Assembly (NCBI GenBank): GCA_005879805.1
Contig: VBKL01000055.1
Coordinates: 1 to 40,801 of the forward strand
DNA from: Deltaproteobacteria bacterium
GTDB taxonomy: Bacteria > Myxococcota > Myxococcia > Myxococcales > 40CM-4-68-19
Reading direction: 5' to 3'
DNA: 40,801 bases
The translations under genes were made by a program, and so were the position numbers. Position 1 is the first letter of the stretch; every line of letters starts with the position of its first letter. The notes under the pieces were generated by a model. The model did no database searches and was not told where the DNA came from. It was given only the letters and a program-made list of their open reading frames with translations. Below are positions 15,538-24,569 of this stretch, in pieces.

Positions 15538-16743
15538 ATGCAGCCGCTGCCACACCTCGAATCCTGCCTCCGGTCCTCGTACGAAGCGCGTGACGAGCGT
15601 CATCCCTGTGGCATTTCACTCGCCTCTTATTTTGTCCGGGCCCCAACACGCGGGCGCCGCCGATCCGGCGTGGAAGCGGAAGCGCTCTTTCCCCCCGCCC
15701 TGCGCGATCGGCTGGGGAACGATGCCTCGCGGGCGATCCCGCTCGCCATGGATCCTTCGTGTTGGCGCGTGGATGGCGCCCCCCGCGCCACCGTACCCAT
15801 CGCCACCCGCGAGTGGCTGGCCGAGGCCGCCCAGGGTCTCGGGAACGCCGAGGGGTACGACCTCGTCTGGGTTCTGTTGCGCGCGACCTCGGAGCTCGAA
15901 GGCGTTGCCCAGCGACTGCTCGGATCGCGGTTGCCGCGGGCGACGGTCCGTCAGGTGTTGCACGGCGTGGGCGCGCGCACGTTGCGCGTCGAGCCGTTCG
16001 CGGCGCTTCTGGTGAGGGTGCTGAAGATCGCTCAGGCAGTCTACGCGGCGTTCCGGGAGGCCGGCCACGGGCACGAGGTCGCGTGGGCGGCGGTTGCGGA
16101 TCGGCTCTGGTCGCCGCACCCGACCGGCCGTCGCAACCGGAACGGCGGCGAGGCGCTCGGCGCGTATCTGCCGAGCCTCGTCCAGGCCGCTTCGGGAAAT
16201 GCCCGCCGCCGCCTGCGCAAGAACGTCGAAGCGCACAGGACCGTCGACCACGCCCGCGCGCTCCTCGCCCGATTCGCGGCGAGCCCCGCCGCATCGCTCT
16301 GGCCGTGGACCGACGGCGCAGGGCGCGTGCTGCCCGCGGGCGACGATGCCGTCTCTCCCGAGATCGCGGGGACCGCCTTCTTCACCCTCCTCACGCTCAC
16401 GGCGAGCGAACGTCGCAGCCGCGGCGGACCCTCGGGAGGGCTGTCGCGGCCGTATGCCGAGGCGGGATTCGGCGCGCAGGAATGGCTTCCCGATCGCACC
16501 GACGATCTCGCCGTCCGCCTCCTCGTCGCTGGAGCGGAGCAATCCGTTCCGGATGGCGAGCGGCTGGAGATCCTTTCCGCCTTGGTGCGCGCGACGCTCG
16601 GCGATCGGACCTCTCTCTCGTACGAGCGGGTGGGGATCGCGGCGAGCGAGGCGGAGGCGATGCTGGCACGCGCCCGGGAGCGCTTGCCGGACCTCCTCGC
16701 CTGGCTGGAGCAGAACGGCCGCGAGCTTCTGGAGAGGACCTGA
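15538..16743 (+). CDS. Unknown protein, first gene after the divergent gap
   Basis: Up to 401 residues; no signal peptide or membrane helix. It is helical and Ala/Leu/Arg-rich, with no recognised domain. The first 40 or so codons use untypical codons (for example a run containing ATT TCA, TCT TAT TTT) and may be leader DNA. An in-frame GTG at 15670 followed by normal coding bias (EAEALFPPALRDRLG) is a plausible alternative start. The gene is followed after 2 bp by the next coding sequence, starting a rightward group of three soluble proteins. Probably a cytoplasmic component of the envelope system. Confidence 0.7.
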   Translation: MQPLPHLESCLRSSYEARDERHPCGISLASYFVRAPTRGRRRSGVEAEALFPPALRDRLGNDASRAIPLAMDPSCWRVDGAPRATVPIATREWLAEAAQGLGNAEGYDLVWVLLRATSELEGVAQRLLGSRLPRATVRQVLHGVGARTLRVEPFAALLVRVLKIAQAVYAAFREAGHGHEVAWAAVADRLWSPHPTGRRNRNGGEALGAYLPSLVQAASGNARRRLRKNVEAHRTVDHARALLARFAASPAASLWPWTDGAGRVLPAGDDAVSPEIAGTAFFTLLTLTASERRSRGGPSGGLSRPYAEAGFGAQEWLPDRTDDLAVRLLVAGAEQSVPDGERLEILSALVRATLGDRTSLSYERVGIAASEAEAMLARARERLPDLLAWLEQNGRELLERT

Positions 16744-16745
16744 GC

Positions 16746-17741
16746 GTGCGCCGCCTCGAAACCCAGAGCGGCTTTCCTGGAGCCTCGTCCGAGACCGCCG
16801 TGGTGCAGGACCGCTGGGAATCGCTCCTCGGCAAGACGCCGCGGCTCCGCCCGTGGCTCTCGCAGATGGTGGAGCGGCGGCGGATGGTGCTCGCCGAACG
16901 GCTGGGAAGGGACGCCGGCGCGGAGATCGATCGCCTCCTCTGGAGCGACCTCGGCCGCTGGCTGCGCGACTTCGAGGCGCTGCCGAGCTACGCCGTGTCC
17001 GCCATCGCCCTCGATCTGGCGGACGAGCCTCCTCCGAGACCGGCGGACCGCCCGAGGCCGCCGGCCCCCGACGCCGGCCTGCCCGATCGTGCGGAGGCGA
17101 GGTCTCCGGAGAACGCCGCGTGCGAGCTGGAGGCGCTCGTCGCCGATCCCGCCTTCGCTCTCGCCTTCCACTGCATCGTGGCCCGGGTGCGTCCCAGGCT
17201 GGAACCTTTGACGAAGGATCGCCCCTCGCTCGCGCGCATTCCCGAGTGGGCCTGGTTCGGCCTCCTCCACGCGAGCGTTCCGGCGGAGCCCAGGCTCACC
17301 GCCCGGGTCGCCATCTCGCTCGTCCTGCGCATGCTCAGCCCGGGATGGGCGGCCCAGCCTGGCGGCGCGCGCAAAGCGGCGCTGCGCCTCTTCCATGCCG
17401 GCCCTCTCGACGCCCGCGCCGTGGCCGATTCGCTGCGCGCCGCGCTGCCCACCGACTGGAATCTCTCGGCCGAGGCCGTACCGGAGTTCGTCGCCGCCGC
17501 GAGCCAGGTTCGCAAGGGTCTCTCCGAGGCGAGCGCCCTCTGCGCGAGGCTCGTCTCCCGGACCTGCGCGACCTGCCGCCGCACCGGAAAGCCCCGGCCG
17601 GGCGGTCTGGGACTTTTGCAGGAGGACGGAGCGGGGACGGCGAGCGACGCGGAGGTCCGGGAGGTGAGCGAAACCGCCAGGAAGTACGCGCAGATGACCG
17701 GATTCGCCCCGCTCCTCGCCATCCTGGACGAAGCGCCGTGA
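16746..17741 (+). CDS. Unknown protein
   Basis: 331 residues, GTG start at 16746 with GGAG/AGGA about 10 bases upstream inside the previous gene. It is mostly helical (for example RPWLSQMVERRRMVLAERLGRDAGAEIDRLLW). A Pro-rich linker lies at about 98-118, and a CARLVSRTCATC cluster near 275-286 holds three Cys within 12 residues, which could bind a metal. No signal peptide. The immediate coupling to the 15538 gene suggests the two products act together. Family not recognised. Confidence 0.7.
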   Translation: MRRLETQSGFPGASSETAVVQDRWESLLGKTPRLRPWLSQMVERRRMVLAERLGRDAGAEIDRLLWSDLGRWLRDFEALPSYAVSAIALDLADEPPPRPADRPRPPAPDAGLPDRAEARSPENAACELEALVADPAFALAFHCIVARVRPRLEPLTKDRPSLARIPEWAWFGLLHASVPAEPRLTARVAISLVLRMLSPGWAAQPGGARKAALRLFHAGPLDARAVADSLRAALPTDWNLSAEAVPEFVAAASQVRKGLSEASALCARLVSRTCATCRRTGKPRPGGLGLLQEDGAGTASDAEVREVSETARKYAQMTGFAPLLAILDEAP

Positions 17742-17772
17742 TCCCGTTCACTGCCGGACGGCCGGGAGGCCT

Positions 17773-17786
17773 GGGTTTTTTGCTTG
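17773..17786 (+). promoter_or_regulatory. T-tract leader element (GGGTTTTTTGCTTG) after a short hairpin
   Basis: Exact 14-base match to 9510-9523. Here GGCC-GGGA-GGCC (17760-17771) directly precedes it, so the combination looks like a weak intrinsic terminator between the 16746 and 17821 genes. The next start codon is 35 bases downstream, behind its own GAGG. Termination, attenuation or a protein-binding leader are all possible. Confidence 0.45.
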
Positions 17787-17820
17787 AAGCGCGAGGGCCC
17801 GTGGCCCGCGCGAGGTGACG

Positions 17821-18732
17821 ATGGATCCGCTCGAGGTGACAACGACCTGGGCGAGGATGCTCTCGGTGACCGCCGGGGCCTGCGCCGCCGCCGGCGCGCC
17901 CGGACCGGGCACGCGCATCCGCGGCAAGCCGGCCCTCGACTTCGGCAGCGGGCCCTGGCTCGGGCTCATCGACTTCGAAGGTTTGAGACGACCCGAGCGT
18001 GAGACGCTCCTCCCCTGGCTCCGCGAGCGCATTGAGCCGCTCCTGCTCGTCCGCCACCTGCTCCTCGCCAAGCCGCTCGGCGAGGAAGTGTTCATCGAGC
18101 TAGGACCGCGCGCCCTGGAGGCGATGCCGGAAGGGTTTCGCGATGCACCGCGGCCGATCCTCATCCTCGCTCCGGCGGGACGGACCCGGCCCGAGCGCCG
18201 CCGCCAGTACCTCGATGCGCTTTCGCGCCTGCGCATCCCGCTCGTCTCGGCGGGAAGCTCGCTGTGGGCAATCCGCGAGTTCGATCCGGAGTTCGTCGTC
18301 GCCCTGGCGCGGCTCTGGAAGGATTCCGAGCGTTCCGCGTTCCGGGCCTCGATCGATCCGAGCCAGACGCGGCTCTTCGATCAGCAGCTTCCCGCCGCCG
18401 AGGCCGCGGTGCTCGACGACCTGGTCGGCGCGCGGGACGAGGAATCGGAGATCGCCCTCGACGTCGAAAGCGTTTCCGCGTTGAACCCCGACGCCCATCC
18501 GCTCGCGGTCTATGCCGCCGTCGAACGGACTCGCAACCGCCGCAAGGCTCCGAAGGAGCGCACGCAGTTCTCCGCCCGGACCATCGAAGCACGTCTCTCG
18601 GCGCGCGGCTTCCCCGAAGACGTACCGTCCTGCACCGAACAGTTTGCGGCCCGCGCGGCCGCCATCGTACCTTTGCTCCCCGCCGAGCTGCAGCGCGCTT
18701 TCGAGGCCACGGAGCTGCTCGCCCGGGATTGA
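17821..18732 (+). CDS. Unknown protein, soluble alpha/beta type
   Basis: 303 residues, no export signal. Alternating strands and helices (PWLGLIDFEGL, RPILILAPAGRTRPERRRQYLDALSRLRIPLVSAGSSLWAI) suggest a Rossmann-like or PIN/NTPase-like fold, but no Walker or catalytic motif is clear. The ATG at 17821 is preferred over the in-frame GTG at 17815 because GAGG lies at the right distance from the ATG. It is 25 bp upstream of the large lipoprotein gene and probably leads the long operon that follows. Family not recognised. Confidence 0.7.
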   Translation: MDPLEVTTTWARMLSVTAGACAAAGAPGPGTRIRGKPALDFGSGPWLGLIDFEGLRRPERETLLPWLRERIEPLLLVRHLLLAKPLGEEVFIELGPRALEAMPEGFRDAPRPILILAPAGRTRPERRRQYLDALSRLRIPLVSAGSSLWAIREFDPEFVVALARLWKDSERSAFRASIDPSQTRLFDQQLPAAEAAVLDDLVGARDEESEIALDVESVSALNPDAHPLAVYAAVERTRNRRKAPKERTQFSARTIEARLSARGFPEDVPSCTEQFAARAAAIVPLLPAELQRAFEATELLARD

Positions 18733-18757
18733 ATCCCATGAGCGCCGGAGCCGTCGC

Positions 18758-21229
18758 ATGAGCGTGCAGGTGCCGGCCCGGGCTGCTTCCGTAGCTACAG
18801 CACCCGCACCGTCGGCCGGGCCGGCGCCGCCCGAGCGCGTCGTGGTGGCGACGAGGATCGCAGGCGCCGAGGACGGCCTCCAGCGCGTCTCCTGGGCTCG
18901 CACTCTCTTTCGTCTGATGGTTGCGCCCGGGCTCCATCCCTGGAGCGCTTCGTGGCGTCTGCGCCGCCGGGGCCCGCTCGCGATCGTCGCCCTTGCAGCC
19001 TTGCTCCTCTTGCTCTTCGCGCTGAGCGGGTGCGCCTCGGCTCCGACGCAATCGGCGCGCATCTGGACGCCTGCCCCGCGACCCGCCTCGAACCTGCGCT
19101 GCGAGAGCGTGCTCGTGTCGCAGGAGGTGCAGATCCCCCCGACGGGCGACCTCGCGGACGTGCGCGTCACCATCGAGGACATCCCGCGTGTCCTGGGCAA
19201 GCTGCGGGTCCTCGTCCGGCGCCCGCGCTTTGCGGCGACGCTCTCCGTGCAGGCCGAGGGAAAGCCCGAGTTCGGCAAGGTGCTCGAAGCGACGATGCCC
19301 GCGGGCCAGAGCGACCTGACCGTGGTGCTCGTGCGTCCCGACGGCGCGCCCGCCGACTGGCCTCGAAGCTCGTGCCGGGCCTGCCGCGTCGATGTCGAGC
19401 TGACCGGCCTTTTCGGGGCGCAGGAAGGAGTGGACGCCTTCTTCATCCGCGCCCTCCAGGAAGTGTCCGCCGTCGAGCGCGGCTTCGTTACCCAGGAGCG
19501 GGGACCGGCCTCGCGTCCCAGCGCCGGCCTGCGCGCGCTCGGGGAGGAGATCTCGGCGGAGGCGAAGCGCTGCGGTTCGCCCCTCGATCCGGTGGTCAGC
19601 TCGGTGCTCTCTGCGCTCGCCGCGCTCGACTCCGTTCGCTCCCAGTTCTACTCGATGGGCGTACCGCCGCTTCCCGACACGAAGGCGGTCGTCCGGGCGT
19701 GGGAACGCGCCAACGAGGCGATCGAGGCGGAACCTTTCGCCGCCACCGCCGCGCGGACCATGGGCTGGCCGGCGTCCCTCGCTACCCGGCCGGGACGGCT
19801 CGGCCGCGCCACCATGCACCTCGACCTGCTCGACCAGGTCGCCTCCCTTCCCGCCCCGGATCAACCTCTCGCCGCGCTCTGGGTCGCACTTGCCATGTCG
19901 CCGGACGAGGAGGCGTCCCGGCGCAATTCGGCGGCGCTTCCACGCATTCGCGATCTCGCCGATGCCGAGGCGCGGTTCGCCTGGGTCGATCCACGTCCCG
20001 GCGCTGCCGTTCCCATTCCCGGCCTCGCGCGCGCCGCCACCCTGCGAGTCCGGGAGTGGCCCTCGCCCAGGCGAGGCAAGAAGTGCATCGGCAGCCGCGG
20101 CGCCGTTCCCGTGCGCGATCCCGAGGAGGACTCGCACATCGTCGCGCAACTCCTGGGCGCCGATCCCCTGGGACGGATGCCGATCCGGCAGGCGAGCGAC
20201 GTTCGCGCCGCGCGGGACACGGCCCGGAAGGCGAAGGCGCTCCTCTGCGAGCCGCCGGCGTTCGACCCGACCGGGCTCTTCGAAGGCCTGGAGAACAAGG
20301 AGCTGGGCGAGGCCGCGGATCGGCTGAGCGGGATCCTGCGCGAATACGATCCACGGCGCGAGGACGAGTCGTTCCAGCGGGCGATCGCGGCGCCGATGAC
20401 GCGGCTCTTCTGCAAGCTCTTCGACGAGCAGAACATAGAGCGCCGTGCCAGCACCGTCGCGGGCTACAAGATGTTCGTCGAGGGCGGAACGCACCTGCTC
20501 GAGATGCTTCCCGGCCCGCTCGTCTGCGACGGCCACGTCCTCGCGGCGCGCGATATCCAGAAGCGGCTGCGCAACGCGTATCGCACCGCGCTCGACAAGC
20601 ACGCCTCCACGGAACGGCTCTGCCCGCTACGAGCGGGAAAGTGCCCCGAGGAGGTGGCGGCCTCGGTGCGGAAGACCTTCTCGCTCTCGCGGTCGCAGCT
20701 CGCCGCTCCCGCTTCCGAGGGGAGCCGCGCGCTCGAGTTCCCGCCGCCTTTTGGCTTCAGCGAGGAGTGGGTGTCGAAGCTCGATCGCTGCGCTCGCGAG
20801 GCCTGCGAGTCGCTCTCGCGGCTGCGCAGCGAAGCGCCTCCCGGCCAGTTCGACGGACCCGTCTGCGCGCCGCGCGCCCCGGGCGAGGAGGCGCCGCAGG
20901 AAGTCGCCATCCGCAAGCCGGAAACGCCGAGCACGGTCACGCTCTCGAGCTGCGACGCGCACGGCGGAGTCCGTTTGACGCTCCACCGCTTTCCCGACGC
21001 GGGGACGCTCGTCGCCATCGCCAGCTCGCACCAGTTCCGCTACGGCAGCGAGACCGTGCAGCGCCAGGGACGACACCCGCAACTCGGGCGCATCTACGAG
21101 CGCGTCGCCGACCTCTCCGATCCCGCAGACGTCTCGCGCCGGGCCGACGATGTCTTCGAGGTCGCCCTCACTCCCACGGTCGAGAACCAGGTCTTCTACT
21201 TCTTCAGCCTCCGGCGGCGAGACTACTAG
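18758..21229 (+). CDS. Large lipoprotein or membrane-anchored protein, unknown
   Basis: 823 residues from the ATG at 18758. A hydrophobic helix at about 73-90 ends in the lipobox LSGC (Cys92), followed by ASAPTQS. This gives an unusually long N-terminal extension, and a start at Met54 (18917) would make a more normal lipoprotein signal. The large extracytoplasmic part is Cys-rich (CESV, SSCRACR, KKCIG, CKLF, RLCPLRAGKCPEE, DRCAREACE) and mostly helical, with strand-rich segments at both ends. No enzyme motif is recognised. The stop codon shares its last base with the start of the DppA-like gene, so the lipoprotein is likely a partner of the ABC system. Confidence 0.75.
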   Translation: MSVQVPARAASVATAPAPSAGPAPPERVVVATRIAGAEDGLQRVSWARTLFRLMVAPGLHPWSASWRLRRRGPLAIVALAALLLLLFALSGCASAPTQSARIWTPAPRPASNLRCESVLVSQEVQIPPTGDLADVRVTIEDIPRVLGKLRVLVRRPRFAATLSVQAEGKPEFGKVLEATMPAGQSDLTVVLVRPDGAPADWPRSSCRACRVDVELTGLFGAQEGVDAFFIRALQEVSAVERGFVTQERGPASRPSAGLRALGEEISAEAKRCGSPLDPVVSSVLSALAALDSVRSQFYSMGVPPLPDTKAVVRAWERANEAIEAEPFAATAARTMGWPASLATRPGRLGRATMHLDLLDQVASLPAPDQPLAALWVALAMSPDEEASRRNSAALPRIRDLADAEARFAWVDPRPGAAVPIPGLARAATLRVREWPSPRRGKKCIGSRGAVPVRDPEEDSHIVAQLLGADPLGRMPIRQASDVRAARDTARKAKALLCEPPAFDPTGLFEGLENKELGEAADRLSGILREYDPRREDESFQRAIAAPMTRLFCKLFDEQNIERRASTVAGYKMFVEGGTHLLEMLPGPLVCDGHVLAARDIQKRLRNAYRTALDKHASTERLCPLRAGKCPEEVAASVRKTFSLSRSQLAAPASEGSRALEFPPPFGFSEEWVSKLDRCAREACESLSRLRSEAPPGQFDGPVCAPRAPGEEAPQEVAIRKPETPSTVTLSSCDAHGGVRLTLHRFPDAGTLVAIASSHQFRYGSETVQRQGRHPQLGRIYERVADLSDPADVSRRADDVFEVALTPTVENQVFYFFSLRRRDY

Positions 21230-23523
21230 TGCGGACCGTGGCGGCGATCGTGCTCTCGCTCGCGGGCGCGGCCGCCTCCAGCGGCGCGTATCTCAAGAGC
21301 AGCGCGCCGGTGGGCCCCGCCTCGCCGTGGTCGCTCAGCGAACGGCTCGCCGCCTTGCGCATCGATCGCGGATTGCCGAGCGCGGTGCGCAAGCAGGCCT
21401 CGCTGTCGTTGCGCGGCGATCACGCCGTGCTCAAGGTCCGCGAGGCGACCGGACCGGTGCTCCTCAAGTGTCCGCTCCGCGCCGGGCTCGACGTCGGCGA
21501 CGCCTACCTGAGCTACGCCACCTCCGGAACGCCTCCCGGCTGCGAGACGCAAGCGGTGGACGAGGTCGGCGACGTTCTCGTCTACGAGGTGAGCGGACGG
21601 GTGGCGCCGCTCTGCCCCGGCCAGTACGCGACGCTCACCGAGGAGCAGCTTCATCACGCGCTCTTCCTGCCGGCGCTGCGCCTGCCGCATCCCGGAGTCG
21701 AGGCCGATGCCCCCGCCGCGGCCGTGCTGCAGCCCGGGCGGCTCGACTCCTGTCCCGCCGGCGGCGCGAACTGTGCCGTTTCAAAGGCGGCGAGCGCGCT
21801 CCTCTACTGCGGCGTTTTGCGCACCTGCGCCGAGGGCGCCTGCTTCCAGGGCCAGACGGCCGACATCAAGCCCGACGACGTGGCGGCGAGCCTCTACTAC
21901 GCGCAGGCGCTCGCGCAGGCGAAGGCGCCTGCATCGGTCGCTCCCGCCGCCTGCGGCGCGGTGCCGATGAGCGTGCACCTGAGCACGCTGGTGAGCGAGG
22001 CGGTCACCGTCACCAGCGCCGCCCGCTTCCTCGAGGCGCAGCCCTGGAACGCCGCCGGCCTCGCCGCTCCGGGGTCCGCCGAGACTGCAAACGACCTGCG
22101 CGCGTTCTTCGAGCGGACGCCGCGGGGAATCTGCCTTTTCATCCACGGCATCGACGTCGACCGGCCCCGGGAAGCGGAGATGGCGGCGCAGAGCCTGGCC
22201 TTCCCCGTCTTCGCGCCCTTCGATCCCCGCGCCACCGGGCGCGCCTCGCCGCTCTTGCGCGCACTCCAACGGGCCGCGTTCGACGAGGACGCCATGGCTT
22301 CGCTCTTCAGCCGCTGCGATCTCGCGAGCGATCATCTCTGCAAGCAGAAGCGCGAGCGGATGGCGGCGCAGCTTCGCGTCTCGGTCGGCGGCCTCAAGCC
22401 CGCCCTCACCAATCTCGCGGGCGACGAGATCCCGTACCACGTCGGGGCTTCCGGTCCCTTCCACCTTTCCGACTTCGACGCCCTCCACGTCACCCTGGAA
22501 AGCTCGGCCGAGGTGCCGAAGGCGAAGGGATCGCGCTCCAGGCTGATGGTCCGCTACCAGCCGCTCTGGCCCGAATCGGTGCCGGAAAAGAAGCTCTCCT
22601 GCGCGCAGCAGCCCGGCATCTGCGTCTTCCGCGCGCTGTGGAACGTGCGCGGACAGAAGGCCCAGGCGGCACCACCCGTCAACGCCGCCGACGAGGGCGG
22701 ATTCGAATCGCTCGTGGCGCTCTTCGCCCGGCGCGACGCCAACACGCGCTGCGTGCGGCGGCTCTTCAACGCGCTCGCCTCGACGAGCGACGACCGGATG
22801 CTCGAGCTGCAGCGCGATCTGCGCGAGTCGGTCGGCGCGGGCGAGAACCGCGCTCCTTGCGATCCGCGCGCGCGGTCGCTCTTCGGGCTCGTCCCGCGCA
22901 GCGATGAGGGCGCGACGGGCGCCTGCCCCGACAAGCCCGCGGCGAAGCCCTTCGGAGAGATTGCCGGCGACTGCCGCCCGCTCAGCCTCGTCTACGTGCA
23001 GGAGGAGCCGTGGGCGGGAGCGGCGGCGCGGATCGCCTCCATCGCCAAGCAGCGCGGAGTCGACGTCTCCGTCTTCGGCATCAAGGCGAGCGAAGTGCAC
23101 CGCGGCTCGCTCGCGAGCTGGGACGTGCTGCTCACCGTCGCGAGCAACTACTACAACCGCAAGTATCCGACGCTCGTGCCGCTCCTCCATCCGGCCGGGA
23201 ACCAGAACCTGAGCGGCGGCCAGGCGGTGAGCGAGGCGCCGGGAAAGGTGCTGCTCTCCAGCTACGAGTCGTCGATCGTCTATCCGCCGCCCGCCTGGCT
23301 CGGCGCCGCGGTGGACTCGCCGCAGACGCGGGCCGACAGCCTGCGTCTCTTGGAAGAGGACGTCGCGCGCAATGGTCCCGCTCCCATCTATCCGCTGGCC
23401 TTCTTGCGGCCCGCGACGGTGACCATTCCTGCCTCCCAGGTCGAAGCGGCGCACGACCCCTGGTACTTCGAGCGGCTGCTCTCGGCCTGGACTTCGCAGC
23501 CGACCTGGAGCGCGCAGCCGTGA
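21229..23523 (+). CDS. Diverged DppA/OppA-like (SBP_bac_5) peptide-binding protein
   Basis: 764 residues with an N-terminal signal peptide (VRTVAAIVLSLAGAAASSGA). Two segments match the family 5 solute-binding fold. ADIKPDDVAASLYYAQAL (about 211-228) matches the conserved DV-x-x-S motif. The C-terminal region (about 587-760) reads IAKQRGVDVSVFGI, then WDVLLTV, NQNLSGG, TRADSLRLLEEDVARNGPAPIYPL, the usual order of GI-x-V, D-x-x-L, N-x-SG and PxxPL motifs. The protein is some 200 residues longer than typical and holds many Cys pairs (LYCGVLRTCAEGACF), which suggests disulphides. The GTG start overlaps the upstream stop by 1 base. The context with permease and ATPase genes supports peptide binding. 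The ligand is unknown; muropeptides are a guess from the cluster. Confidence 0.65.
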   Translation: MRTVAAIVLSLAGAAASSGAYLKSSAPVGPASPWSLSERLAALRIDRGLPSAVRKQASLSLRGDHAVLKVREATGPVLLKCPLRAGLDVGDAYLSYATSGTPPGCETQAVDEVGDVLVYEVSGRVAPLCPGQYATLTEEQLHHALFLPALRLPHPGVEADAPAAAVLQPGRLDSCPAGGANCAVSKAASALLYCGVLRTCAEGACFQGQTADIKPDDVAASLYYAQALAQAKAPASVAPAACGAVPMSVHLSTLVSEAVTVTSAARFLEAQPWNAAGLAAPGSAETANDLRAFFERTPRGICLFIHGIDVDRPREAEMAAQSLAFPVFAPFDPRATGRASPLLRALQRAAFDEDAMASLFSRCDLASDHLCKQKRERMAAQLRVSVGGLKPALTNLAGDEIPYHVGASGPFHLSDFDALHVTLESSAEVPKAKGSRSRLMVRYQPLWPESVPEKKLSCAQQPGICVFRALWNVRGQKAQAAPPVNAADEGGFESLVALFARRDANTRCVRRLFNALASTSDDRMLELQRDLRESVGAGENRAPCDPRARSLFGLVPRSDEGATGACPDKPAAKPFGEIAGDCRPLSLVYVQEEPWAGAAARIASIAKQRGVDVSVFGIKASEVHRGSLASWDVLLTVASNYYNRKYPTLVPLLHPAGNQNLSGGQAVSEAPGKVLLSSYESSIVYPPPAWLGAAVDSPQTRADSLRLLEEDVARNGPAPIYPLAFLRPATVTIPASQVEAAHDPWYFERLLSAWTSQPTWSAQP

Positions 23524-24569
23524 GGATGGCGCTGGCGCTCGCCGCCGCGCTCCTTCCGCTCGCGGCCCACGCCGCGCCCGCGGAGGACTGGTTTCGCGCC
23601 TACCAGTACGCGGCCCGCCCCCAGACGCTGCGCGGCTGTTCCGACTGCGCCGGAGAGCACGACGATGTCTGCGAGGTCCCCGCCGGCGTACTCGCGCAAC
23701 CGATCGGCGAGTACGCCTGGGCGCGATGGCCGGCGCCGGGCCGGCTGAAGCTGCTCCGCTCGAAGGCGGACCCGGATTGCGCCGTGCCCGCGTTCGGCCC
23801 CAAGGGACTTCTCGGCGGGCGCTCCGGCGTCGAGATCGCTGCCATCCGCCTGGCTCGCGCCGCGCCTTCGCAGGCGCTGCTCGAGCGATTCGGCGAGGCC
23901 GCTGCCACGCACGGATGGCCCGTCGCCCCTTGGCAGCGCAAGCCCGATCAGATGATCCGCGCGCACGCGCAGCGGTCCGCCGAGCGGCTCGCGGTGGTCT
24001 GCTGGCCCTCGGAGCAGGGATGGCCCGCGCCAGGGACTTCGGCAAGCGAGGCGCAATCCGATCCCGGCGCGGCCAACTCCTGCGAGCTCTGGCTCTTGCC
24101 GGTGAAGCCGCAGACCGGCGATCCCGATCTCGCCGGCGTGTCCTTTCCGGCGACCACCGCATTCTCCGCGGGCGATTCGAGGTGGGCGAAGGCCTTCGAT
24201 CCGAAGGTACCTGTCGACGATTCGCTCCTGCTCGGCGGATCTCCGCTCCCGGCCCAGGTCGTGCGCCCGACGGAACCCGCACTGCCAGCGCCTCCGCCCG
24301 CCGCGGTCGCGCGGTGCGGAGAGGCCGCCCGCAAGAAGGCCAGCACGCTGGAGCGATTCGAGCAGTGGGAGGCGCAGGTCCTCGGCACCGCGCATTCCCT
24401 CGATCGCCGCGAGTGGACGCTGAATGCCGCGGCATGGTCGGGGCATTGCCAGGAAATGGACGTCCTGCGAGCCGCGCTCGAGCAACAACTCGGGTGCACG
24501 ATCGCGCGCCGGGGACCTTGCCTGCTCGCCAACGGGCAACCCGCCGACGCCGTCGCGGGGGCGCGATGA
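23520..24569 (+). CDS. Exported Cys-rich protein, possible second binding-protein relative
   Basis: 349 residues with a clean signal peptide (MALALAAALLPLAAHA). The start is GTG at 23520 (GTGA overlap with the previous stop) or ATG at 23526. A middle stretch (about 62-125: GEYAWARWPAPGRLKLLRSK, then GVEIAAIRLA and ALLERFGEA) has the order of residues seen in the GTGPY and NPDYW region of family 5 binding proteins, but the match is weak. A Pro-rich linker near 240-260 leads to a small helical domain with Cys pairs. Located between the DppA-like and DppB-like genes, so probably an accessory periplasmic subunit. Confidence 0.65.
   Translation: MRMALALAAALLPLAAHAAPAEDWFRAYQYAARPQTLRGCSDCAGEHDDVCEVPAGVLAQPIGEYAWARWPAPGRLKLLRSKADPDCAVPAFGPKGLLGGRSGVEIAAIRLARAAPSQALLERFGEAAATHGWPVAPWQRKPDQMIRAHAQRSAERLAVVCWPSEQGWPAPGTSASEAQSDPGAANSCELWLLPVKPQTGDPDLAGVSFPATTAFSAGDSRWAKAFDPKVPVDDSLLLGGSPLPAQVVRPTEPALPAPPPAAVARCGEAARKKASTLERFEQWEAQVLGTAHSLDRREWTLNAAAWSGHCQEMDVLRAALEQQLGCTIARRGPCLLANGQPADAVAGAR

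Noticed and set aside
17755-17786. Hairpin plus T-run as a strong intrinsic terminator
   Set aside because: The stem is only 4 bp with TGGG before the T-run, so it is kept only as part of the leader element.
18738-18761. Seven-codon mini-ORF (MSAGAVA) whose stop overlaps the ATG at 18758
   Set aside because: It could couple translation, but it has no clear ribosome site and short ORFs of this kind are expected by chance.
18952-23523. 1500-codon open plus-strand frame spanning the lipoprotein and DppA-like genes, which could be read as one giant protein
   Set aside because: Up to 21229 the residues are Arg/Pro-rich nonsense while another frame carries normal codon bias, a lipobox and Cys pattern. 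Only the part from 21229 is coding.
23520-24569. Firm assignment of the 23520 protein as a second family 5 solute-binding protein
   Set aside because: Only one short region shows the right order of residues and the conserved GTGPY glycines are mostly absent.
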